A DNA stretch of 64,000 bases from NCBI RefSeq assembly GCF_910592395.1, contig NC_088313.1, positions 13,966,437-14,030,436 on the forward strand, in the 5' to 3' direction. Both the position numbers and the translations under genes were made by a program. The stretch is from Lineus longissimus (taxonomy: Eukaryota; Nemertea; Pilidiophora; Heteronemertea; Lineidae). Positions 1 through 10,799 of this stretch are shown here, in pieces (position 1 is the first letter of the stretch; each line of letters begins with the position of its first letter). The notes under the pieces were generated by a model. That model was not told where the DNA came from. It worked only from the letters and a program-made list of their open reading frames with translations, and did not search any database.

Positions 1-1172
1 ATAAAGTACTTCCTTGCGACAATCATTTGTGAAGCTTTCGAAACTTTTGGCTGATTTATTTGCCCCTTAATTAGCAAAAACCAAACATTTTAGTGTTTGC
101 ATGCAACAATGCACATGAGGCTAATTGCCAGATTAATTCACACCTGTCCAATCTCAAACATAGGAATGATGGAATCTCCCTCTATTCAAAACAGAGTGGG
201 CTAGGCCTGCCATAGCTGGTAATGCAAAGTGTACAACACAAATTGTTAGATCGTTCACATCAATAGTAAGTAAACAATTTCTGTTGTATGCATTTGTATC
301 TGATAAATCATGACCGCATGTAGAGAGCATCTGCAAACATCTGCCACCCAGGACTATTGTCCCGGCGATTTTTTTTTCAAATGGCAACAACGATCCTGGA
401 TGAGCGCAAAAGCTGCGAATATGTGAAAAAAAAACAAGATTAGAAAATTTGACCGAACTTATATTAAATCACCCCCAACTGATTACTTATTTCTAATCAA
501 GACTAGGTGTTTTCTTTTTAATAAATGAATTGTCTTTTTCGTCATTTAACCCCGTGAAAGGACAACTTGGGTTGTGATCGTTCAAACAGTATGTTGAGCA
601 GTGCCATGTTTATGAGCCAAAGACATCCAATTTCTTACAAGATTTTAGTAAATCTGTAGTTTGTTTGTGTTTTAATTTCCTATAAAAGTGTACAATGTCG
701 AATAAGTATCACTTACCACGGTAGGCATATACATGTATGTATATATCTCCACAAATCTCTCCCACAAATCAAAGACATCTCTATTCACTGAATATCAACC
801 TGTCCGACCAAGTATTCTGGACTTGATAAACGTGGAGGGTAAACTTAACAGCTTTTCATTAGCGTTGTCACAGCGACTTGGTTATTGACGAACTGACCCA
901 GAAACCTCGGCGAAGATACATGTATAATGTACAGGGTTGTGTTCTTCATACTCATGTCTCTAGGACCACGTACTTCGTTATATCCTGCCACCGAGGTTCA
1001 GGCCACGTTGATTTTCAGCTGTCAGGTTAGTGCAGCGTGTGTATTTTCTGTCCTCAATAATCTCCTATTACTGTAAAAACCATCCACATTTAATGGATCC
1101 AGAAATATTAAGGTAGCAGGAAGGGGTGGGCGCGTTGGTGTTTCTGAGTGTGAGGGGGTATAGTGGTGTCTA

Positions 1173-1225
1173 TTGACTGTGCTTTAAGAGAGACTGACAG
1201 CCAGTCTCTCTTAAAGCACAGTCAA
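1173..1225. repeat. Perfect 24-bp inverted repeat (hairpin)
   Basis: Bases 1173-1196 are the exact reverse complement of 1202-1225, with a 5-nt loop. The stem begins TTGACTGTGCTTTAAG. The paralogous site at 52559-52626 has the same hairpin with one extra 16-bp arm segment, so the structure is changing length between copies. Confidence 0.9.
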
Positions 1226-2876
1226 CAGACATGTGGTTTCAGTATAAGGTCTTTCATTGTAGCAATGCGAAAATGTAAGCAATTTTGGTTAGGTCCGTCA
1301 TTTGTTATCACCAAGTAGCTTCTAGAGTGACTCAACCACTTTCTTGATTACAGCGGCCGCCTCAGCGCCACCACGCGGGGCCTAATGGTATTAGGCTAAG
1401 TAGCTTCGCGCGATATGCACAATTCTGGGAAAACTCAAAGAGGAAGTATGCTCCTGGAGTAATTAGCACAATCTAATCTTAACTCCAGCTCGAGGTAATC
1501 TTGCGCAGTGTTTCTTCGGCCCAGATACATTGTGGTGGAAAACGTCTAGTACAAAGAACGCCTGGCTTGCGCCAAACTAATAAGTGAAGAAGGTCTGGCT
1601 GCGCGAGACTACTGTGATAAGAATGACCATTGCAGAGACTCTGTGACGTAGGCATATACTTTTTACAATTAAAAATGCTCTCAAAAGACGATAAGGAATG
1701 ATTATTTATTAACATTTCCTGAACTATATACCTTCTAATTATCACTTTACATCAATAGATTGGCGTAAGGTCGCGTGCTTTTCTTTCCTCGTGACAATAT
1801 ACAGCAAATTAGTTACAACCCCATAATCGCGCGATAAGTCCATAATGAGATCACGGTAACCCGTTATAAATGTTTCGCCAGCTTCGCTTTTTTGCCGCTA
1901 CGCGGCGCGTTTGGGCCTTGCGTCAAGTCGATCAACTCCGTATCTATGTTTTCAACGATGAAACTGGCGATGCTAATTTCGTATAAATAACCGATAGGCC
2001 TATGATACGGCGTATTTGTAAACCGCATTCGCTGAACGCTGTACGAGTGCATGCTCGTTGCAGACTTGTGGTGTGCATGGTGTAGTTAGTAGTCTGGGCC
2101 CTATACACTATACACATACAGTGTGTAAACACCACAGAGACACAGTAGGCCTACTTGGAGGAGCATCACCAAATGCAAACATCATCAGTAAGGGCTGCAG
2201 AGTGCGACACAGTAGGCCTACTTAGAGGAGAATTATCAAATGCAAACATCATCAGTAGGGCTGCAGAGTGCTTCTGAGTAGGGACAGGGTCAGGGTGGTT
2301 CTGTCCATCCACTCCAGATGCAGAGGTAGGCCTAAAGGCGCAGCTTGTCAATTTGTGGCTGATGATGTGCTTCTGTTCTGTCATTCATCATGCATCATAG
2401 CCGTAGGCCTAATTCAGTTAATGTCAATGAGTCATGGTATTGAATGTCAATTGCAATGTTAATAATTGGCCGCTCAATCACACATCTGACATGACACCAC
2501 CACCAGCTACTCCACGGGAAGCAGACACCAACTCACAAGTCAATACAATCACATCCACCTTATTAACAACTTCTCATCAGGCAACGATGCTCTATCACCT
2601 GTCTGCAGGGTAATTCATCACCATGTTGCATTGTATGTTCAGCTGGTTTTACAACTGAGCCCAATTTTGAGGCAATTGTCCTGTTGTGTTCTCTTTTTTC
2701 CTCTATGTGCCGCTAGTGTACACACACATGAAAAAATAATGATTGTTGCCATGGAAGAGCTTAGGTCATTCCAGTTGGTGGGTAGTAATATGGAAATTAG
2801 TAATAATAGCTCACAGTGTTGAATGAAAAGGCCAGGGGCCATTGTGCTCACTGGTATTTAGGTAACGACTGAATTG

Positions 2877-3785
2877 ACAATGGACCTTGAAAAGTAAGTC
2901 AAATCAAAAGCCTGTATAATATGTAATGTAACCTTGCTGGAAATGCCAACCATAACAACTTTATCGAATACGAATCAACAATGAGCGAGATGTCACACTT
3001 TCTAGGTTTTCACATTTTGCCCCTGGTGTCCAAGTCGAGAAACTGATCAGGGGGTCTTTGACAAAGTTTCAAGCCCATAGCCCTAGCAGTTACGAAACGT
3101 GCCACAGTTACGCTCAAACGGCCAGTTTACGCCATTTGACCTCTATGACCTTGAAAAATGGGTTAAATCGAAAGCCTCTGTGATATGTGATGTATCCTGG
3201 CCGGGTGAAGCTACCATAAAATTTCATCAAAAACGAATCAATAATAAGTGAGATATCACACTTTTTCTGTTTTCAGTTTTGGCCCCCTGGTGGCCAAGTC
3301 AAGAATCAGATCAGAAGAAATTTTGCTGTCAGAAGTCATCTGACCTAGGGGGTCATGCAAAAAACTTTCAAGCTCATAGCCCTACCGGTTAAGAAACGTG
3401 CCACAGTTACACTCAAACGGCAAATGTAGGCCATTTGACCTCTGTGACCTTGAAAAGTAGGTCAAATAAAAAACGCGTATAAATATGTTATTTATCCTGG
3501 CCGGGAGTACCTACCATAAACATTTCGTCAAAAACAATTCACTAATAAGTGAGATATCACACTATTTATGTTTTCAGTTTTGGCCCCCTGGTGGCCAAGT
3601 CAAAAATCAGACCGGTCCTAAATTCAGTGTCATAGGTCATCTGTCCTAGGGGGTCATGCATACAAAGTTTTGAGTCCATAGCCTTGTCGGTTGAGAAACG
3701 TGCCACTGTTTTTGAAATAGGAAACGACGGACGACGACGATGGCGACGGACGACGGACACTGCGGTGTTGTATAGACTCACCGTA
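2877..3785. repeat. Three diverged tandem units of about 250-350 bp
   Basis: Three successive units start near 2877, 3137 and 3433. Each contains 'gaccttgaaaa', then 'agtgagatatcacact'-like text, then 'ggccccctggtggccaagtc', then 'cgtgccacagtta'. The array ends in GACGAC-rich DNA and a short palindrome around 3778-3794 (CTCACCGTACCGGTGAG). The same array is at 54299-55215. It is noncoding; the class of repeat is not identified. Confidence 0.8.
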
Positions 3786-4527
3786 CCGGTGAGCCAAATA
3801 TATAATCTACTTTGATTAGTTTCCTTCTGTATTTCTCAACAACAAAGTTATAAGTAATATATGTGAAAACTTTGTAGTGTGTGCATGTAGTATTCGGTGG
3901 ATAAGACCCCTTTGATGCAAGTGTGTCTGTTTATGATTGATCATGACCGTGATCTATCTGTCATCCTGTAATCACTTCAGGCCAGGTAACCGTTGAAATA
4001 ATGTTGGTTGGAACAGTAACAGAACATTCCATTCTACTGTATTGTTAGAACTGTCCAAAGTCTATCGAAACCTAAAATATGAAATAAAATTAAGATTTCT
4101 GCTTGCTAACTTATCAAAGATATATATAGGGTCAGTAACAAATATTGAATAAATGAAACAGTGTTTCAGGTAGACACATCTTCCTAATTGTGAGAAACAA
4201 AATAATATTTTGGTGCAAGGAATAAGCAAACCTGTTGGCTTTCCTAGGCCCAAAACCTTATCAATGCGTGAATAAGGGTCATTGCCTGGACAAGCTGGCA
4301 TTTTGGAAAAACAGATGTGCATATAATGTCTTCTGGCGATAGAATTTCTTAATTAATGTTTAAATTGCCCTGTTCGGCTGTAAGGAGATAGCATTAGGGT
4401 CATTTTGAGACCCTAACCATTACAATACTCCGAAAACTCGGAAAAGGGAAATGTCCATAACTTGTATAAGATTTTTTTAAAGTTTACATAATTTACATTC
4501 AATTGTACGGTGGCTGGGAAAGGACAT

Positions 4528-4759
4528 CGAAAAAAAGAATTCTCGGCGGAACGACTTATTATCTCGGGGAGGGGACGACTTAGTAAGTCGGGGGGGACGA
4601 CTTATGAAAGCGAGGGCGAGGCCTGGCTGTGACTGCCTCATCTCTCTCACCATGTAGACAAGATAATTATTGTCAACTACGTTGTAAACATAATGCTCAA
4701 AATTGATTCATGAAAAAGGCAGTAGGGCAATATTATTATTGAGTTGTCAACATGGTGAG
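4528..4759. repeat. Truncated arm of a TIR element
   Basis: From 'cgaaaaaaagaattctcggcgg' onward this matches the left half of the complete TIR element at 55949-56463 in copy C. The sequence jumps near 4759 from 'gtgagagagatga' to 'ttggccttgcg', skipping about 640 bp present in copy C, including the right arm. A deletion in copy A is the simplest reading. Confidence 0.7.
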
Positions 4760-5075
4760 AGAGATGATTGGCCTTGCGTGGCAGAAATTTAGACAATTCT
4801 AAATTGGACACTGAGACCACGAATATCAAAAATCCTTTAATATTTGCCTTGATCATATTCTAGTATGATGTGCAGGTCTAGAAAGATGCAAATAGCACAC
4901 CATTTGGTCAAACTTGGCCTGACAGGCGGCCTTCAAACAGGACACACATTTTTTGGAACTACGGTTAGGTCCCACAGCGGTATAATACATGACCCTGCCC
5001 TCCATACCTTGTTGCGATTCCCACGAAGTCGGTGTATGGTGAAACTCTATGCGAATGATACTACAGTTTGACATG

Positions 5076-8000
5076 TTAAATCGGATAAGAATAATCAGGA
5101 TTGAATGAATGGTCAAATTCAGTTACGTCTTTGCCCCCGAATAGAATTATTTTGATCACGGGATTTTTCAGCCAGTTCGGCCGACTTTGCGAAAACCTTT
5201 GATCGAGCTTAAAGTACTTTTTAATGAACGCGTAGTCAACGATGTAGGTTTTATTTTTCTTCAGATTGGGCTTGCCGTTAATCCTCGGAGCCAAACGCGG
5301 CGAGGTACTGTTCAACAACGGATTCGGCTTTCCATCGACAGTCGGCAGAAGGGCCGATAGCAGGAATTGTAATTGACCGGGTTGATTCCCATCCGTCTTG
5401 TATTTAGTATTGCCCGGATGATTTGGTCTCAAATTGATGCTATGAAGAACATTGAACTGAAACTTGTTGGTGCTATAGAGCATGTTGGCCAGGCCAGCAC
5501 AGATAACACCCGATGCCCACCAGGATTGCGCTTCAAACTCAGTACTGTAGGGCAGTAGGAAAGATAATGTGTCACGGTGAAAAGCCACCATCATTGGATC
5601 GATATGGTAGTTTGTTTTGACCATTGAATTCTTGTCATAGAAATGTCCAGTAGATGTGTAGTATGGATAGCTGACTGCCGGCTCGTGAGCGCCCAAGAAC
5701 TGTTCAAAGCATGTCCACACAACGTCGCTATTGCAACCGCCTTCATCTTTCCATCTTCGACTATTAGTATTGAACGACAGTTTAGCGTCGTCGTCGAGAA
5801 AGATGAAATATTTATAACCCTTCTCCGACATTCGGCTCCCGCGTTCAACGGCGTATAATGGTTACGTATGTGTATAAAGTGTAAACAAAATTCATATATC
5901 CATCATGTCCATCGAATCTGAAAAAATTTGTGCAGACCCATGACAGTTCCGGTTCCGGTACAGTTTGTTGCATTCCATACGGGCTGCGCTTGCCGATCCT
6001 GCTTTCACGACGCACCGCAACCACAGTTACCATGATTCCCATTGTTTCCTTCCTCGTGACGCAATTATTTCATGACGTCATGAGCCATTGACCATTCACG
6101 CAAGTAGATTTATTCACACCGGCGCCACTGAAGTGCGGGTGTGGGACATCATGATTTTAAAAATCGTCTGCTAGGACATATGTACAGGACAACGTCGGCG
6201 GAGACAGATGTGACATTTTATTGCAGACCAAAGCAAACGTCCTATTCTTCTCGATTTACGTACTTTACTTCAAAAAAGTCAGTTTTAACACTACCGCACA
6301 ATTATAGAGTGGTCTTAAAGTTCCATTTGGATAGAGATTTGACGGACTGATTTGGAAATTCATTCCAACCATGCAACTGTTTCAGAAATGAGAAAAAGCT
6401 CCTGGGTGTCATGACATGCATGATGTGTCTTGCCTCTGCATTTTTGTACTCAGACATGTCAGAGGGTTTTCAACTTTCATATCATTGAAGAAATAATTCA
6501 TTCCAATGGTATATCAATCACATCATTTATTTAAAAATCGTCTGCTAGGACATACAGGACAACGTCGGTGGAGACAGTTGTGACATTTCAATTTTCATTG
6601 CATAGAGATTTGACGGACTGATTTGGCAATTCATTCCAACCATGCAACTGTTTCAGAAATGAGAAAAAGCTCCTGGGAGTCATGACATGCATTCAATTAT
6701 TATTTCACCACAAAGAGCTGCTTCTTTCAGCAGATATGAGACAGCTACCGGGGCGGGGACTATTTCTTTATGGGGCCTTATTGTTCAGCGTCTCCAAGGA
6801 ATTCTATTTTTAGAGTCCAATGGGGGGGGTTGGGGGGGGCCTTCCCCCCAATGTACTGACTAAAACCTGTCACTTTCAGAGAACGGGGAGGGTGTTTGGG
6901 GGACTCATCCCCCAATGTACTGGCTAAATATGTCAGAAGGACGGGGGTTTGGGGGGCTCCCCCATGTCAAACAGTTGTGTGAGTTCACTAGAGCTTGCTC
7001 TTTACATATTACACGTAGACTTTCGCAACTTTGACTGGCGGAAAGGTATAGCCGACACATTCCAGATCGCGTATCCAAGCTATGGCTAAATCGATATCGG
7101 CCCTCCCGATAATATCGATTTGGTAGAGTTCTATGTAAAGGTCGATCATGTTCTGCGCCAACGAAACGGTTTTCGGGATCCAGTTCACCAGGAATTTGAT
7201 CAGTCTGCTGGTTTTAAGGTAGACATCCATTTCATTGTGAAAATCGACCATATACGAATGCGCGTTGCGGATTTGATTGACGTATGGCGGACCGAAAGCG
7301 ATGTGACCGTCGGTGTCCCAGACTAACCGTTGAGTGAAATACGACCGCCATATATCCGAGACACGCCCGTCTACGCTTGCCGGCAGAAGCAGACCCCAAA
7401 AGGCGAACTGTGCATGCATCGTTGCCTGGGCGTTGTAGGGTGACATGATGTAATGCGGTAGAGCGTAATACTTCTCCACCATCTCGAACTGAAAAGGAAT
7501 TTTCTGCGTCAGTCTGTAGATCGCGTCAACGTCGGGGTCGGTTTGGGCTAAATAGTTAATCACTGCGACCTTTTCTGGTTTGACGGTACCGATCACTTTC
7601 ATGTTCTTCGTGTCGGAATCTTTGATTTTATCCAGTGGCAACCCCCTCGGCCAAAAGGTTGTGTTGGGTTTGATATATGGAATGTAGGGATTGTACACGT
7701 GTCCAGGGACCTGTATTAGATCAAATCTGATCGACGAATCCAAAAGCGGCTCGGCTTTAGGAAACTTGGGGAAGTTGTCGTCGTCGGTATCGTATATCCA
7801 ATTGGCCCCGTTAGCCACGGCGTACATGAAGCCAATGTTTTTGCGACTGAAATGATTCCATGGAATATGCTGGCAGATATGGTACGGACAGCGCTCTTGC
7901 CAGGCAACGTCTAGGAAGATCAGATTGGGAAATGACGGTACTTCTTTTGGGCCTTTCTTGTCACCGACCAGTACCATACACCACTTTGGCATCTTCAGTA

Positions 8001-8466
8001 GGTCTTTCACGGCGTCGGTCAAATTGAAGATCGTGGTGACCACCACCCATTTTTCGCAGTTCATTTGAACCCGATGCGGAGTTACCTTGAACGAATGGTT
8101 ATTCAAGTACAGTATAAGTGGAGTGTACAAAATATGTGAAAAAAATTTAGAACTAGTTAACTAGAACTGAGAAATTGGTTATCAGCGAATTTGAGTCCAA
8201 CACCAGTGTAAGTAGTGATTGGCGGCTGTAATGGGGAAGAAAAAACAAACCAACTTTGGATCAGTGACCGGCGCGTACAATACATCTGGCATTATGCGTA
8301 CCTGATTACATCTAGCAGTTGATTTCGTCTTTCCAGTATACCTGGATGAAGCAGGTTTCAAGCGCTGGTGTACTTTGTCATTCCCGAAGTTCAGGATCTT
8401 GAGGTTGAACAGGAAAATGATCAACGTGACGACAACCATCAATCCAAGGATTCTTCTCCAAGACAT
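5076..8466 (-). pseudogene. STELLO/DUF288-like glycosyltransferase, copy A, broken
   Basis: This is the broken paralogue of the 682-residue genes at 45141 and 57139. The first part is 7009-8130 (N-terminal 373 residues, with CEKWVVVTTIF, WCMVLVGDKKGP, PWNHFSRKNIGF and the acidic IYDTDDDNFP). The second part is 5076-5831 (C-terminal 251 residues, with FLDDDAKLSF). Between them about 149 bp of coding sequence, equal to 45920-46068 in copy B, has been replaced by 1155 bp of unrelated DNA (5855-7009). An upstream exon with the signal anchor is at 8302-8466 and here keeps an ATG (MSWRRILG) that copies B and C lack. Family: STELLO proteins are Golgi type II membrane glycosyltransferase-like proteins; the substrate in animals is not known to me. 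The replacement removes residues just before the DDD motif and ends the frame, so loss of function is likely. Confidence 0.85.
5855..7009. mobile_element. 1.15 kb repeat-rich block replacing part of copy A coding sequence
   Basis: Copies B and C read straight through this place. Flanks match them up to 5854 and again from 7010. The block holds an internal direct duplication (6157-6215 with 6530-6588, and 6328-6420 with 6600-6690) and a G-rich tail with three 'ggggg...ccccc' hairpin-like units (6815-6965). No open frame of note and no clear terminal repeat or target duplication was seen, so the class is unknown. The host loss of 149 bp points to insertion plus deletion or gene conversion rather than clean transposition. 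Confidence 0.75.
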
Positions 8467-9201
8467 CAGGGATTCACTAGAAAAGACATACTGAGATATA
8501 ACTTATCGCAAGCACATCTTAGAACAGGTAAAGCTCTTGCATGAGAAGATAATACATGTAGATCATCTGAAAAGTCATCATGAGGAAATCAGGGGTTAAT
8601 GTTCGCTTCTCCAGCCCTGCACACAAACCCCTGATACATTCACCCTCTTTGGTGAGTTTCTGGCGCAAAAGCAATTGCGCCCAAGTAGAGCGCCCAAGTA
8701 GTAACAATATCCAAACTCGCAGTTTAGTTGGTTGTTTGATCATGCCGGCGGAAATTAGAACTCTGTCTTCTTCGAGGTGCGCTCTGAAACCTCGATTCTA
8801 AGATCTCTGAGTGCCATTTTCAATCGCACAAGTCATTAGAAGTAGTGCGGTACTGGAACCGAGGTTGACAGTTTAACCGTAGAAGCTGACTTGAAGGTGG
8901 TGTACAGATGTATAGGGGAAAATGTCTCACTAGGGGTTTGGTGCAGCGCCGGAGAATAGAATATTAAGCCCTGATTTGCTCCTGATGCTAAAAGATAAGC
9001 AAAGACGACCGCGTCAGAAATCCCAATATACGCGAATATTGTTTTTCGGACTTATGTAACCGAAGTATTTCAGATTGGAAAGACCGAGTCTGATGAATTC
9101 TTTTGTTATAAGAATATTTCTATAGAACTATTTAGATATAGTGAGTGTCAAAGACAACATTGATATGAAAAGCGATATGTTTCGTTTTGAGAAGCAATGA
9201 T
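8131..9201. other. Upstream region of glycosyltransferase copy A, up to the Polinton
   Basis: This contains the signal-anchor exon (8302-8466, minus strand; splice donor CAG|GTACGC in the gene's sense). The remaining sequence is shared with 47503-48895 and 59501-60255. I could not find an acceptor in matching phase before the main exon, so the splice structure is unresolved. Nothing else is recognisable. The block is cut at 9201 by the Polinton. Confidence 0.6.
9196..9201. repeat. Left 6-bp target-site duplication of the Polinton (AATGAT)
   Basis: AATGAT at 9196-9201 is repeated at 27543-27548, immediately outside the two TIRs. The paralogous empty sites near 48890 and 60252 carry a single AATGAT followed by GACAC, exactly as expected. 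Six base pairs is the typical Polinton duplication. Confidence 0.95.
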
Positions 9202-9416
9202 AGTAATATATATATGAGGTGATAGGAATAATAGGTATTTTGAAGCCATTTTGACCAAAGCCCTTACAGGCCTTTTTGTCTCAAATTAGCTTAGAAACCC
9301 CTAAGAACCAGCCGCCTCATATATATATTACTTAGGGAATACTACAGCTCAATGGGTTAATTACTTAAAATAAATGGCCTTTTTACTGTATTCATTATCC
9401 AAAATTCAAGGAAAAA
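9202..9416 (+). repeat. Left terminal inverted repeat of the Polinton (215 bp)
   Basis: Reverse complement of 27329-27542 with few mismatches. It ends just 14 bp before the first gene. The outer 131 bp form their own inverted repeat: AGTAATATATATATGAGG (9202-9219) returns as its reverse complement at 9315-9332, so each TIR can fold back on itself. Confidence 0.95.
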
Positions 9417-9430
9417 TTCAAGTAAATTAA

Positions 9431-10789
9431 ATGTATTATCCAATAGCAAATCAACATAAAAGTAAATTCACCTATGACTTCTTTAATTTAGAAGTAACTG
9501 TTAACAGTAATAACTTCTTCAGACTACAAGAAACTAAGATAACACCTGGGTTTTTGAGCCTGAAAAATAAGAAAGACTGTCTGCGACTGGAAAAGAATCC
9601 ATTATCGTTTTACCAGAACCAATTTAACATGGCTGTTTGGTTTGCTACTACCGGTTGTGGTATTTCAATAGATGATCACTTGAATCACAGTGACCCATTG
9701 ATAAGGTCAATTTACAGATTTCATGTTTACTATCAAATATTGAAGATCATGAAGAATCTAGAGATACCAATTCCAGGTGAAAGTGATTTCAATGAGACAA
9801 ACAATAACATTAACCGTAGGAAACTAGGAGGGTTATTGAGTGAATTTGGTTTAAAAGACGAATATGATTTTTCAGTGTTTGAAAGTAATGAGGGGTGGAC
9901 TTCCTGGAGTGTACCGGATTACAACCCGAACATAACTGATCCCGGATATTACATCAATGATTCTAAAATCAATTTCTTCTTAATGCAAGTTCACGAGAAT
10001 AGAATGCCACCAATGTTTAAATCTGATTGGGATGCTGGAATGGCTAATTTCAAATATCCAGATACCTTCATTAAGTATCATGTGAAACAACACAAGAATG
10101 TATTTGATGTAATTACACAAAATGAATGTCAAACCTATCAACAATTCATGATATTTAAATCAAATGGTTTCTCTAATCCTGGAATAGAGAGGTTGAATGA
10201 CACAATAAGAACATATGTTTACTGTATTCTGGGTGCTCAGGCGTTGACCAGAACACCAATAATTGGAGTACCGGGTACAGAATTGGATGCTCAGAAGGAA
10301 TTTAACAAACTATTAAAGGACTCGATTAATCAACATCCTGATATTCCCACTTCAATTCAAAGATACCAAAAAGCAGTGAGTGACACTCATACAAGACTAG
10401 ATTATGTAATAGCACCAGGATTGTATGTCATAGGGTCAAATATGGTACTCGTTAATGGTAAGCTGGATAACTACAATAATAACATTTTAATAGCACCAAA
10501 AAATGCTAAACCTGGTAAGAATGACATTAACCACAAAAAGACCTTACCACCACCACTGATGGAAGGAAATAGTTCTAAGAAAATAAGAGTTAAGAGTAGT
10601 GTTGATACTGTCAAGACCAGTCATACACCAAAGAGTAATGTTGATTCACCAAAAACAACTGAAACATCAAAGAATACTCCTACTACTAAACGGGACACCA
10701 AAGTTGAGAGGGAGGATGATACTCATGAAACAATTAAATTCATGCTTTACTCAGTTGTTGGTACATTGATTGTTTTTATGGTTAGATAA
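9431..10789 (+). CDS. Polinton protein of unknown function with C-terminal membrane anchor
   Basis: 452 residues starting immediately inside the left TIR with AT-rich leader (AATTAAATG). The first 330 residues look globular (FNMAVWFATTGCGIS near residue 68, YVIGSNMVLVNGKLDN near 337). A Ser/Thr/Lys-rich linker follows (about 375-432) and a final hydrophobic helix (MLYSVVGTLIVFMV) lies at the extreme C-terminus, as in a tail-anchored protein. I recognise the general layout as common in Polintons but cannot assign a function; a virion or membrane-associated role is inference. It is followed after 10 bp by the next gene on the same strand, consistent with co-expression. No double-hairpin repeat is present in this gene. 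Confidence 0.75.
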   Translation: MYYPIANQHKSKFTYDFFNLEVTVNSNNFFRLQETKITPGFLSLKNKKDCLRLEKNPLSFYQNQFNMAVWFATTGCGISIDDHLNHSDPLIRSIYRFHVYYQILKIMKNLEIPIPGESDFNETNNNINRRKLGGLLSEFGLKDEYDFSVFESNEGWTSWSVPDYNPNITDPGYYINDSKINFFLMQVHENRMPPMFKSDWDAGMANFKYPDTFIKYHVKQHKNVFDVITQNECQTYQQFMIFKSNGFSNPGIERLNDTIRTYVYCILGAQALTRTPIIGVPGTELDAQKEFNKLLKDSINQHPDIPTSIQRYQKAVSDTHTRLDYVIAPGLYVIGSNMVLVNGKLDNYNNNILIAPKNAKPGKNDINHKKTLPPPLMEGNSSKKIRVKSSVDTVKTSHTPKSNVDSPKTTETSKNTPTTKRDTKVEREDDTHETIKFMLYSVVGTLIVFMVR

Positions 10790-10799
10790 ATAAGTAATT

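Larger units (their letters stand above)
1..5075. repeat. Segmental duplication block, copy A, left part
   Basis: No gene is visible in this 5 kb. It aligns almost base for base with 51413-57138 (base 1 matches base 51413), with small indels and one large deletion near 4759 relative to the other copy. It lies downstream of the minus-strand glycosyltransferase in both places, so it is part of the roughly 12 kb tandem unit. It holds a hairpin (1173-1225), an approximately 270-bp tandem repeat (2877-3785) and one arm of a TIR element (4528-4759). Short open frames here are non-conserved in length and lack coding character. Confidence 0.85.

Noticed and set aside
6815-6965. G-quadruplex regulatory region
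   Set aside because: The G runs are part of repeated G-run/C-run units in an inserted block with no neighbouring functional promoter.
8519-8743. Small ORF MIKQP... present in all three array copies as a gene
   Set aside because: Conserved only as part of the segmental duplication; no domain, and open reading extends over low-information sequence.
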